A stretch of 64,000 bases of DNA from Panorpa germanica (Eukaryota > Arthropoda > Insecta > Mecoptera > Panorpidae), in assembly GCA_963678705.1 (NCBI GenBank), contig OY783204.1, positions 9,072,654-9,136,653 of the forward strand, given 5' to 3'. The first letter of the stretch is position 1; each line of letters begins with the position of its first letter. Of the stretch, positions 47,355 through 57,392 are shown in pieces. Below the pieces are notes generated by a model. It had not been told where the DNA came from. It worked only from the letters and a program-made list of their open reading frames with translations, and did no database searches. A program made the position numbers and the translations under genes.

Positions 47355-48181
47355 TACGAGGCGTGTTTTTTAAGTAAGTACCGTTTTGGAATTAAAAAAA
47401 GACGTGCAAAGATATTGCAATAATTTTATTTTTACATGAATGCCTGTACCTTAATCTACCTTTCTACAAAATTTCCGTGAATATTGAGACACTTGTCATA
47501 ACGTGGCACCAGTTTTTGAATACCCTCCTCATAAAATTCTGCCGCCTGACTTGTTAACCACTGTATCACAACTGTTTTGACTTCGTTATCGTCTTGAAGA
47601 CGCTGACCACCCAGGTGTTTCTTCAAGTGCAGGAACAAATGGTAGTCGCTGGGCGCCAGATCAGGGCTGTATGGAGGATGATCTAGAGTCTCCCATTTAA
47701 AAGATTTGATGAGATCTTTGGTCCGATTAGCCACATGTGGACGGGCATTGTAATGCAGCAAAACGATACCCTTACTCAACTTGCCACGTCTTTTGTTCTA
47801 GATTGCACGGCGCAGATTGTTCAATGTCTCACAATAAGGACGCCCACTCCGTTCTTCATCATGCACATTTGTGCGGCCATCTTTGTATGCTCTCACCCAT
47901 TTCCTTACCATTCCATCACTCATAATGTTTTGTCCGTAAACTTTACAGATCTTAAGGTGAATATCGATCGGTTTTACGCCTTAAGCACTAAGAAATCGTA
48001 TAACAGCCCGTACTTCACAATCGGCGGGAGTAAACAACGTATACAATGAAGAATCAGACTGTAATGGCGTCAGTGCGTAGACAAGAGATGTAGGTAACCA
48101 GCGCGCATGCGCGGAACGCCGACCGTAGCGCTGCAAAGGCGGAATCGCAAAACGGTACTTACTTAAATAACATGCCTCGTA
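47355..48181 (-). mobile_element. Mariner transposon with internal deletion
   Basis: Terminal inverted repeats of about 34 bp (TACGAGGCGTGTTTTTTAAG at left; complement of CTTAAATAACATGCCTCGTA at right), bounded by TA. Length 827 bp against ~1.3 kb for a full element. The transposase is read from the right: helix-turn-helix region (VYGQNIMSDGMVRKWVRAY, EERSGRP), then directly the second half. The first catalytic Asp segment is deleted. Confidence 0.88.
47456..48060 (-). pseudogene. Mariner transposase, deleted and mutated
   Basis: A 107-codon open piece at the C-terminus has HYNARPHVANRT, where the second catalytic Asp of HDNARPH is Tyr, then PPYSPDLAPSDYHLFLHLK with the third Asp of the DD34D triad. 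N-terminal part in other frames to about 48060. Inactive by deletion and by the D-to-Y change. Confidence 0.85.
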
Positions 48182-48540
48182 TATATTTAAGAAAATAAAT
48201 ACTATAGATTACATACAAATTTGTATGTGAACATTTTACGTAAATAAAACGAAAAATTTACATACATTTTATATGTGGTATTACGACGCTTCCCAATAAG
48301 AAGAATGTTTGCTTTGTTTTGAATTTGTTTCACACAGGGCTTAATTTTTGTCAATGTATGAGTAATACTCATTTTGAATGGATCGCAAGAATAACTGAAA
48401 AAATACAAAACGAGCCTAACGGCTTACAATTTTTGTTTTGTTTGTTGTTATTTTTTTGAAATATATTACTTAACCTTATTGTCGCACTCAAATTTGATCT
48501 AAATTAGAGTGTTGATTTATCTAATTTTTACAGGATGAAA
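48182..48540. other. Unassigned AT-rich stretch
   Basis: No motif recognised between the mariner and the acidic ORF. Confidence 0.4.
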
Positions 48541-48580
48541 ATTACTTGATAAATGTGTTTGCTGCAGTACGTAGACCATG

Positions 48581-48945
48581 AATGCTTTTTTCCTAGAAGA
48601 ACTTATCGATGAAGGTTAAATATTTCTTAGTAAAATACAAGTAATAGAAGTAAAATAGACATTTATTTTACTAAGCAAAAATAATCGAAAGTGTTTCTTC
48701 AATGAAAATATTTAATTTTAGTCGAAGAGGATAATGTTGTGATCCATGGTAATGATGATACTGCCCTTGAGGATGATGTTGTTTTCGATAATGATGTTGC
48801 CTCTGATAATGATGCCACATCTGATAATGTTACAACTTTAGATGATGATGCCGTATATGATGATGCCATTTCTAATGATGGTGTTGATCCTGATGATGAC
48901 TGCTCTGATGATGATAATGCCTATTCTCAAACTTTAAATGGGTGA
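48581..48945 (+). CDS. Acidic Asp-rich repeat ORF, possible two-exon piece
   Basis: An exon-like ATG segment (MNAFFLEELIDE, 48581-48617) with donor GAAG|GTTAAA could splice to acceptor AATTTTAG at 48720. The second piece then reads VEEDNVV...DDDAVYDDAISNDGVDPDDD to a stop at 48945. The sequence is built on irregular GATGAT repeats. Such N-termini occur in piggyBac-like and other transposase genes, but nothing identifies it. It stops against 28S rRNA sequence. Confidence 0.3.
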
Positions 48946-48949
48946 GATC

Positions 48950-49136
48950 TCTGACTTGCTTAAAAAGTGAAGCCAGAGATTTGGATCAGAGTGCCAAGTG
49001 GGCCACTTTTGGTAAGCAGAACTTGCGCTGTAGTTTGAACCAAACGCTGAGTTAAGGCGCCTAAATGACGCTTATGGGACACCATGAAAGGCGTTGGTTG
49101 CTAAAACAGTAGGATGGTGGCCATGGAAGTCGGAAT

Positions 49137-49174
<38 letters not shown>

Positions 49175-49694
49175 CTAGCCCTGAAAATGGATGACGCTTA
49201 AGCGTTATGCCTATACTCAGCCGTTGGGGCAAGTGAAGTATTTATAACTTTGTTATAATTATATAGGAGGGTCGCGGTGGTGTGCGCAGAAGGGTCTGGT
49301 CTGGACTCCAGCAAGGCCCTGGAGGATTGACGTGTAGAAGGGTTTCGTGTGAACAGCTGTTGCACACGAGTCAGTCGATCCTAAGCCCTAGGCGAAATCC
49401 GAATGTTAATGTAGTGCTTTTACATAAATGTTTTTTTAATATATTTTTAATATATTTGTGTGTTCCTAAGTATTTTATTATATATTGTTTGCTTAAAAAT
49501 ATAGTAGCAATATATAAGTTGCGTAAAAATATAACAAAATACTGTGCGTAAAAATATAGCGAGAATATCCTAAGTATTTTATTATATATTGTTTGCGTAA
49601 AAATATAGCAACAATATATAAGTTGCGTAAAAATAAAGCGGGAATATGCACTATACAAAAAAATATGCTTGCGTAAAAATATAGCGGCATATAT

Positions 49695-49751
<57 letters not shown>

Positions 49752-50374
49752 TATTACTAACGTTGGGCGAAAGGGAATCCGGTTCCTATTCCGGAACCCG
49801 GCAGCGGAACCGTTAACAAGTCGGGCCCTCGAAAGAGAGTTAGTCGGGGTAACCCAAAAAGACCTGGAGACGCCGTCGGGAGATCCAGAAAGAGTTTTCT
49901 TTTCTGTATGAGCATTCGAGTTCCCTGGAATCCTTTAGCAGGGAGATAGGGTTTGGAATGCGAAGAGCACCGCAGTTGCGGCGGTGTCTGGATCTTCCCC
50001 TCGAACCTTGAAAATCCAGGAAAGGGCCATCTAAAGGTGTCGCGCCGGTTCGTATCCATATCCGCAGCAGGTGTCCAAGGTCGATAGAATAATGTAAGTA
50101 AGGGAAGTCAGAAAATTGGATCCGTAATTTCGGAATAAGGATTGGCTCTGAGGATCGGGATGTGTTGGGCTTGGTCGGGAAATGGGTTGTGGCTAACGTG
50201 CCGGGCCTGTTCAAGGAGCACGACTCTCGTGGTCGCGATCTGAGTTCGGTCCCGTGCCTTGGCCTCCAATGGATCTTCCTTGCTGCGAGTCTTTTGATAC
50301 TGATCTTTCGGGATCACACGATTGTTCTCTTCAGCTACCATTTAACGATTAACTCAGAACTGGCACGGACTAGC

Positions 50375-50407
<33 letters not shown>

Positions 50408-50431
50408 CGATGGCCCTAGCGGGTGTTGACG

Positions 50432-50466
<35 letters not shown>

Positions 50467-50467
50467 A

Positions 50468-50520
<53 letters not shown>
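48950..50520 (+). rRNA. 28S rRNA pseudogene, 5' part up to the R2 site
   Basis: Contains conserved 28S words in order: GATTTGGATCAGAGTGCCAA, GGCGTTGGTTGCT, GGAAGTCGGAATCCGCTAAG, AACAACTCACCTGCCGAAGC, TTGCACACGAGTCAGTCGAT, and finally GGGAGTAACTATGACTCTCT at the R2 site. Many conserved positions are changed (for example CTGTAGTTTGAACC), and the usual loop after GAAGGGTCTGG is deleted, so it is a decayed copy. An AT-rich expansion with tandem repeats interrupts it at 49420-49750. Confidence 0.85.
49485..49750 (+). repeat. Tandem repeats in the 28S expansion segment plus (AT)n
   Basis: The motif TGCGTAAAAATATAGC or close variants occurs six times (49492-49686) with spacers such as AACAATATATAAG and CCTAAGTATTTTATTATATA, giving an irregular ~55- and ~75-bp higher-order pattern. 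(AT)n of about 45 bp follows (49697-49746). Confidence 0.8.
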
Positions 50521-50635
50521 GGTCCTGGGCAATATGTACCATCTCCCGCCGTTTACGTGATTATATTATATAAATAGCATATGCTGTGCATATTCTATTC
50601 TCGCCTCTGAACGGTGAGCGAAAGTGGTACGGACC
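50497..50635 (+). ncRNA. HDV-like self-cleaving ribozyme of R2, spanning the 28S/R2 junction
   Basis: P1: GGCGGGAG (50497-50504, host 28S) with CTCCCGCC (50543-50550). P2: GGTCC (50521-50525) with GGACC (50631-50635). P3: TGG (50526-50528) with CCA (50539-50541). P4: CTCGCC (50600-50605) with GGTGAG (50613-50618), one G-U pair. J4/2 starts CGAA, with C50619 at the place of the catalytic cytosine. This is the nested double-pseudoknot order of HDV ribozymes. The cut would fall before G50497, 28 nt upstream of the insertion site in intact 28S, as reported for R2 lineages that use 28S in P1. Confidence 0.72.
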
Positions 50636-51138
50636 TTTAACTGCATCCCTGTCCCGAGCAAAGGTGGCTGTGTGCCTTGAGTACTCTGGAGTCTATTGAC
50701 GAAGGAGTGCATCCAGACAGTAAACTGCTCACATGTCCTGCAGCGAATTACACTTTGGGTGGAAGGTAGTAACTCCGCGACATTAAACTGCAAATGATTA
50801 AGCTATTACTTCATAAGTCAACCCGTGGGTACTGCTGTCGAAGCGGGGAACTGACGAACAAGATTGAAAACCTTGTACTTTTATTTAAATGGATGAGATT
50901 ATTAAATCGAGATTGTCAGCACTTTTGAAGACAACGACAAACTACTTGTAGTTTGGAGTGGTGCAGCGTGCGATTTATATGTGAATATATGGTAGTGTAT
51001 GGCTAATAGTGACGAGCCTATCTTAATTATGGTAACGCTGTAGTAGTGAGTTGTATTGGATTCGAAAGTATGACAATCCTCGTGTCAATGGGCACTTAAC
51101 GAGATTACTGGCACTGCATGTTTCGGCATGCTTTGCAG

Positions 51139-51182
51139 ACGGCCAGGGCGGATGGGGTTGACGACCCATTTGTACCTGGCCG
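51139..51182 (+). promoter_or_regulatory. Conserved hairpin in R2 5' UTR
   Basis: Stem CGGCCAGG (51140-51147) with CCTGGCCG (51175-51182) encloses a second hairpin around TTGACG with GGGT/ACCC arms. Copy 2 has the same stem (56549-56556 with 56584-56591). In copy 3 (39033-39074) the sequence differs but keeps most pairs, including a G-U. Role unknown; R2 RNA has structured protein-binding segments. Confidence 0.5.
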
Positions 51183-51189
51183 ATGTCAC

Positions 51190-51450
51190 GTTAAGGACTT
51201 ATAATTATTGAAATGGTTCAGTCCAATGGTGAAACTCCGGCGGACATTGATATGAGAGATAGGGTCCTCATATCTTTTAAAGCTTTGTTGCCCTCATGTT
51301 GTTAACACTGGCTGACTCGTAAGAGGGAAGCGGTTGTGTTAGTAGTTTTGTCCAATGGGCATAGATATGAGGATAAGGTCTCATACCTATTAATTTGTTG
51401 CTCTTACGCACCAAACACTGGCTGGCTCGTAAGAGGGAAGCGATTGTGTG
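51190..51450 (+). repeat. ~110-bp tandem repeat in R2 5' UTR
   Basis: Two units, each ending AACACTGGCTGnCTCGTAAG plus AGGGAAGCGnTTGTGT (51303-51338 and 51414-51449). The same wording recurs in copy 2 on both sides of its provirus (56711-56745 and 63590-63620). Confidence 0.65.
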
Positions 51451-51813
51451 AGGAAGGCAATACGTGGCGTGGAGCTCACAATGTGTGGCACACAAAAGGC
51501 AATGTGAGCGGCGGAGTTGTGCTACGTTTTAATACTCCGTTCACTGTGGTGCTGAGGGTGAGGCTGTACTTCACAGACTCTAGTCAGAATCTAGGTGGCC
51601 CATAATAGACAGGAACTGGGAATCCCTGTCTATAAAGTAGTCCTATTTATAACAACTATGCTATGCATACGGACATGATTTGGCAATTGATATAACACAA
51701 CGCCATGGCAAAAACAAACAAACTAAAATTTAAAATTTTACAAATATGAATAAAATAGACTTGATGGATATCGTCTAATGATGCTTAGTAACAATAATAC
51801 AGAAAATATTAGT

Positions 51814-51835
51814 GGAGACCATGACCCCGGTCTCC
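51814..51835 (+). promoter_or_regulatory. Hairpin just before the R2 ORF
   Basis: GGAGACC (51814-51820) pairs perfectly with GGTCTCC (51829-51835). Copy 3 has the same stem (39414-39420 with 39432-39438) and a different loop; copy 2 has it with one mismatch (63903-63909 with 63918-63924). Located 60-70 bp before the zinc-finger ORF, so it may shape translation start or protein binding. Confidence 0.5.
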
Positions 51836-51904
51836 TTCGGACATCTCAGGGGGTCGTTCAAGACGACTTATGAATTTTTCTTATTCCTGACAAAAATACA
51901 AATT

Positions 51905-54454
51905 TAATATGTCCTATTTGTCTCCAACATGAGGCAAATATATTGCTTGTGAGTCTCCCGGAAGCAAATAGTCACTTGGTAAATGAACATCCAACGTATC
52001 GCTATGAATTTCATTGTAATAATGGTTGTAACAAACAATACAAGACCTATAAAGGTCTCATACAACATTTCTCTCACTGCAAGGGGTCAACAGAGGTCCT
52101 CATATATGACTTTAAATGTGAGAATTGCACAATGTCTTTTGAAACTAAGCGTGGCTTAAGCCAGCACTATAAATATGCGCACCCTATCATTAGGAACGAG
52201 CAGAGGCTGGCTGCTGTGCGTATGACTTCGCCAAAACTAAATAACCGTGTGTCCAAATGGACTGCACAGGAAACTAATACGTTGCTGGAAAATACGCATC
52301 TATATGATAATCTAAGGGGCATAAATATTAACAAGGAAATAGCGAAAATAATCACAACCAAAACCGCAAAACAGATTTCGTGCAAACGGAGACTGTTAAT
52401 TGCGCAAAAAGCACGGCTGGATTCGGATAATAATAATATTAGTATAAATATACTAAACATGAGTGTCAGTAATATAGCGAGCATGAATACTCCACCGAGG
52501 TCAGGTAGAAATAGCGTACCATCACAAACCTCAACACCTACAAATTCTGTAGGGGAACTTGTAAGTTTTTTTACAAACTTGGAGCAAAATAACTCACCTC
52601 CAGTTGACCATTCTCCTTTAAGGAGCCAAAATAATACATCGCATTTAATACCAGAAGAGCTGGAATGGGTGCAAACAATCAATGCCATGTGGCAGCGATG
52701 GGAGCTTCCAGAAGGTTCCAAGGAACAATTAAGAGCGATTGACAGTGCAGTCGACAAGCTGGTTGCAAAGGAGGCATCGCATATGGCGTTGCAAATGGAA
52801 TTAGATATAATCGCAGAACGGCTGCAGAAGTTTTTACTTCCAGCGGAGAACAAAATGGCGAGTAAGAAGCGTAGGCGTAAAAGACGCACATGGAAGGACA
52901 GTAGACGTTCACCAAGAACGAACATAAGGCGATATAATTATGCGAAGGAGCAAGATCTTTTCGAACATTGCCTAAGTAAGCTTGCTGAGTATTTTATAAC
53001 GGGAGTAGATCCAGGGGAGGATAGCACACCTAGTGCATTAGACCCAGCTGCCGTAAAGGAGCTGTACAAAAATCTATGGGGCACGCCTGGAATAACTACT
53101 TATAATTTCCGAAATAAACATTCTATAAAGCTGGAGGAAATTGTTCCTATTGACCCTGATAAGGTGAAATATATAATTAATAATTTAAGAAAGAACTCTG
53201 CTCCCGGGCCTGATGGGCTGAAAAAGGAGAATATTCATAAGGTGTTAGGCTTATCTATTGTACTGGCAAAAATATACAATGCGATGATACTTTTAAGGAT
53301 CTATCCTAAAGTATGGCTCAAAAACCGCACAATACTAATACCCAAAAAGGGTACAGATGCAAGGCAGGCATCAAACTGGAGGCCGATCACGATCGCGCCA
53401 CTCCTTGCAAAAACTTTTGCAGTACAAATTCATGATATGATAAAATACCAGGTTAACTTAAACTCAAAACAGCGTGGCTTCACGTCTGAAAATGGTGTCA
53501 TGAACAACATTACTATTTTTGAGGAAACATGTCGGGAAGCTAAAAAGTCGAAAGGCGTGGTGGTAACTATCCTCGATATTTCTAAGGCTTTTGATAGTAT
53601 ACCTTATGGCGCAATTATCAGGGGTCTGCAACGCCAAGGTGTCCCAGACCTGATAATCAACGCCATAACTAACATGTACACTGGGGCTAGCACTGACATC
53701 AACCTTGGAAACTCACAAATTCCAATGGAAATACTAAAGTTAAGCAGGGCGACCCGCTATCGCTGCTTTTATTTAACATAGTGTTGGACACTCTCATAGA
53801 TGACATGGAAGGCACAAGAGGGTATGAGTTATATGGCAACAAGGTGAAAATATTAGAGTTTGCTGATGATCTCATATTAATTGGCGAAGACAAAGAGGAC
53901 GCTCAGCGTCAGTATGATATTGCAGTTAACACATTAAAACATCTCGGCCTTAAAATTGCAGTAAATAAATCTATGGCATTCGAGATAAAACAGCTACCAA
54001 ACAAAACGTATGCTGTGGTAGACCCGCGGATACGGGATAAAATACAAGGCACTATCCATTTAACAATTGTACACAACCATTTAAATACTTAGGTATATCT
54101 TTCACTCCGTGGCAGGGGTTGAAAGCTGAACGAAGTGTTCATGAGCTGGGTGAATGTTTAAAGAGATTATCAATATCTAAATTAACTGTCTTACAGAAGT
54201 TATCACTACTAAAATCTCATATTCTTAGTAAATATACATTCAGCATGACGATATGCCCACCGTCATTAGTAGAAATCAAACAAATAGATCTCCAAATACG
54301 GAGTCTGATCCGAAAGGCTTTACATCTGCCTGAGGACGCGTCGACAGGATTCCTTTACACAAGTGTGAAGGATGGAGGGTTGGGTGTCCCCAAACTTGAA
54401 CTATTAAACAAATATGGCGTATTAAGGAGCTATGGTAAATTAGCTGAACTCTAA
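51905..54454 (+). pseudogene. R2 protein: zinc fingers, Myb-like segment and reverse transcriptase
   Basis: The frame is open from before the ATG at 51943. Finger 1 CPICLQHEANILL...HLVNEH, finger 2 CNNGCNKQYKTYKGL...HFSHC, finger 3 CENCTMSFETKRGLSQHYKYAH, Myb-like VSKWTAQETNTLLENTHLY. RT motifs: NSAPGPDGLKKENI, RTILIPKKGTDARQASNWRP, VTILDISKAFDSIPYGAIIR (first Asp), then in the next frame KQGDPLSLLLFNIVLD and LEFADDLILIGED (FADD). A third frame continues KYLGISFTPWQ...GLGVPKL. The restriction-like endonuclease is not recognisable, so the element could not cut its target. Confidence 0.9.
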
Positions 54455-55381
54455 GATGACACAATACAAGGTATTGTACAATCTGATAGATTTAAACTAA
54501 AAGCTATTAAACAAGCAGTTAAATGTGGTGTGAGGTGGCCATGTACTGCAAAGGACATTGAGAGTGCTAAAATTAAAGCAAAAGTAGCTGAGCGATGCAA
54601 ATACTATAATCTGAATTTGCAGGGAATTGATGTTAGAGAATTCCAGATTAGCCCAATTGCGAACAGATGGCTGTGGGACATCACACACAGTGGATGATTG
54701 CGCTGAGGTCCTTGATAGAGATGACAAATATATTCTTGGATTATTTTAGAAATAAGAGTTTGTAAGGAAGTAATGATATGATTTAATAATGTTTGCTCTT
54801 GGCAGAGGAGAATAATACTTTATGTATATTGTAAATTGTTTTTCGAAAAAAGGGCGCACAAAAACATTGCCCATATAATTAGTGCCATATATATATTATA
54901 TAAAAAAGGCACAGAACAAAAAAGATAGCCATAAAGCGTTTTGCTGGTTTGTCAAGTCGATTATTGTACTCCAAAGAGTGCTGTCTGTGGGTCCGCCACC
55001 CAAGCACTCAGCCTAAGGCGCCTTCTGCAGGGACATGTATGGTTGGACATAAGTTCCTAGGGGTACCTCCACGCGGTCAGGCCTGGGCGGATAGAATGAT
55101 CGTGGAAGATTGTTTTATCTGGCAAACGTCGATCCCATTCCATGTAGCGTACCTAAACGCTAGAGCCATCTTCAAGTTACTGTTAGGATTTTAGTAATCT
55201 TGGGTGTCCCAAAGCAGAACTGGCTAGTAGATGGCTTTCATTACACATGTTCATTGTAATGTACATGAAATTAGGTGATAGAGACTCGAAGGAATGTGTG
55301 ATGTTAAAGTTTTGGACTGACGCACTTTCCGGTTGAGGACATACAAGAGAGCCACAGACTCTGTGGGGTGCTCGCAGAGTT
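54455..55381 (+). other. R2 region after RT, endonuclease not recognisable
   Basis: About 120 more codons in broken frames (VREFQISPIANRWLW) follow, then AT-rich sequence with stops. An 81-codon ORF at 54949-55194 shows no CCHC or PD-(D/E)xK motif. Probably deletion of most of the C-terminal domain plus 3' UTR. Confidence 0.5.
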
Positions 55382-55496
55382 TAGCCAAATGCCTCGTCAT
55401 CTAATTAGGGACGCGCATGAATGGATTAACGAGATTCCCACTGTCCCTATCTACTATCTAGCGAAACCACTGCCAATGGAACGGGCTTGGAAAAAA

Positions 55497-55535
<39 letters not shown>

Positions 55536-55876
55536 TGGCACTGTAAGGAGACATGAGAGGTGTAGCATAAGTGGAAGATAGTAATATCGTCGGTGAAATA
55601 CCACTACTATCATCGTTTCTTTACTTACTCGGTTAAGAGGAACGCATACGTTGTTAACTTTAATAGGTTTTCAACTGTTATGGAGTTCTAGAACCAAACG
55701 TGTAAGGGTGATGTTCTTTCAAGTTATCATTTTTAATTCGAAAGTTTTTTTTTTGCACGCTTGTTTTAAAATGTTCATCAATTTAAGCCCCCGCGTGATC
55801 CCATCCGAGGACACTGCCAGGCGAGGAGTTTGACTGGGGCGGTACATCTGTAAAAGAATAACGGAGGTGTCCTAAG
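55382..55876 (+). rRNA. 28S rRNA pseudogene, part downstream of the R2 site
   Basis: Begins TAGCCAAATGCCTCGTCATC and continues with conserved 28S words (ACGCGCATGAATGGATTAAC, CTATCTACTATCTAGCGAAA, GAAGACCCTGTTGAGCTTGA, GTTTGACTGGGGCGGTACAT). It then breaks at CCTAAGGC and is joined to the upstream flank of the R2 site again (GGGAGTAACTATGACTCTCT, 55881-55900), i.e. back to an earlier point of another 28S unit. Confidence 0.88.
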
Positions 55877-55901
55877 GCAAGGGAGTAACTATGACTCTCT
55901 T

Positions 55902-56777
55902 AATTATTGATATACTTATGACTTTGTCCTGGGAAATATGTACCATCCCCCGTCGTTTACGTAATTATGGAATATATATAGTGTATGCTGTGCATATCCT
56001 ATTCTTGCCAAGCGGCGAGAGAAATGGTACGGACCTTAAACTGCATCCCGTCCTGAGCAAAGGTGGCTGTGTGCCTACGATTTTCTAGCGAGAACCGTGA
56101 CAGAAACTGCGAAGTCCAGCAAGTGGTTATATCGTAGTGAAAATATAACTCCGTGACACTAAACTGCACGATGTCGGGTTAGTCCCGCATTATTGAGCTA
56201 TTACTTCATAAGTCGAAGCGGTTCATAAGTTCACAATTTCTTTCATAAGTCGAAGCGGGGAACTGTCGAACAAGATTGAAAACCTTGTACATATTATGGA
56301 TGAGATTTAAAATCGAGATTGTCAGCACTTTTGGAGACAACGACGAACTGTAAAGATTGGAGTGGTGCAGCGTGCGAAGTAAATATTAATATATGTATGT
56401 AGTGGACGGCTAATAGTGACGAGACGGAAGATAATTATGAAAACGCTATAGTAACAGTTGCGTTGAATTCAAAAGATGACAATCTTCGTGTCTATAGGCA
56501 CTTGACGTGATTACTTTTTACATTGCTTGCTTTTGCTTGCTTTGCAGACGGCCAGGGCGGATGGGGTTGACGACCTATCCGTACCTGGCCGATGTCACGT
56601 TAAGGACTTATAATTATTGAAATGGTTCTGTTCAATGGTGAAACTCCGGCGGATATTGATATGAGAGATAAGGACTCATATCTCTTAAAATTTGATGGCC
56701 TTATGATTATTAACACTGGCTGACTCGCAAGAGGGAAGTAATTGTGTTAATAGCAATGTCCATGCGGACATAGATAT
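55902..56777 (+). mobile_element. R2 copy 2, 5' UTR (interrupted by provirus)
   Basis: Follows the 28S flank at 55881-55901 with a ~20-bp extra segment, then TCCTGGGAAATATGTACCAT as in copy 1. The ribozyme P2 and internal words are kept, but the P1 strand in 28S is altered (GGCAAGGGAG) and its partner reads CCCCCGTC, so P1 is weak. The UTR proceeds to CATAGATAT, where the provirus inserted; it resumes at 63540. Confidence 0.82.
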
Positions 56778-57070
56778 AATTAAAGTTTGAGTAATTTAGA
56801 CTTTAATAAAAAAAACAATTTATTTTAGTTTTACTTAAATAATATTTATTTGAGCTAATAATCACTGCGCGATGCAGCTTGTGCCTAGTCTCAAATGAGG
56901 AGCCAGCCAATTACTATCTGCGCGATGCAGATTATACATGAACTTGAACTAACTAGATTAAGATTAACATATTACTTATATACTATTTTATTATCTCTAA
57001 AGTGCATGATCAGCAAAGATACTGAAGAGACATTGTTAGTTTGTACTCGTATGGAATGTGAGTTATAACA
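56778..57070 (-). repeat. Provirus 3' LTR
   Basis: 293 bp; contains a 12-bp word GCGCGATGCAG(C/A)TT repeated about 58 bp apart. The polypurine tract on the inner side spans about 57071-57082. Confidence 0.88.
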
Positions 57071-57392
57071 CCTCCCCTCTAAGATAAAATCTTATGCTTC
57101 TAATGTAGCAAAAGGTTTTTGCAACTCTTCAATATTTTTGCTATTTATTTCTTGTGCATTTTCATTTTTATTATTTTTATTTTTCTAAATATTTAATTCA
57201 CTTATATACTATAATAGTAATTATTATGAATAAGATGGGTAATAATGTATAATTAATTATGTGAAAATGGTCTGAGATTCTTCTGTCATCGAAGTCTTCA
57301 GGTAGTAGGGCTAGGGTGGTCTGTAGCTTGTCTACGTTGCCTAGGTCCAGGTGTTTTAGGTTGGTCACGGTAGAGATGTTTAGGTGTTTGTT

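Larger units (their letters stand above)
50521..55381 (+). mobile_element. R2 non-LTR retrotransposon copy 1, in the 28S site, decayed
   Basis: Sits exactly at the R2 target: 28S ...GACTCTCTT ends at 50520, and TAGCCAAATGCCTCG resumes at 55382, the known cleavage point. Layout: ribozyme and long 5' UTR (50521-51900), ORF with three zinc fingers, Myb-like segment, RT, then ~900 bp without clear endonuclease. Frameshifts at about 53738 and 54085, stop at 54454. R2-A-type finger order (CCHH, CCHC, CCHH). Confidence 0.9.

Noticed and set aside
49485-49690. CRISPR-like array (short repeats with spacers)
   Set aside because: Units are irregular in spacing, AT-rich and embedded in eukaryotic 28S; no cas genes. 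A minisatellite explains it.
50562-51605. Several ORFs in R2 5' UTR and 28S (for example 50566-50793 minus, 51336-51605 plus)
   Set aside because: They lie in untranslated R2 leader or rRNA sequence on either strand, with no domain.
52167-52925. 252-codon minus-strand ORF inside R2
   Set aside because: Exact antisense shadow of the R2 zinc-finger/Myb region; no independent motif.
54949-55194. R2 endonuclease domain in the 81-codon ORF
   Set aside because: No CCHC knuckle or PD-(D/E)xK residues visible.
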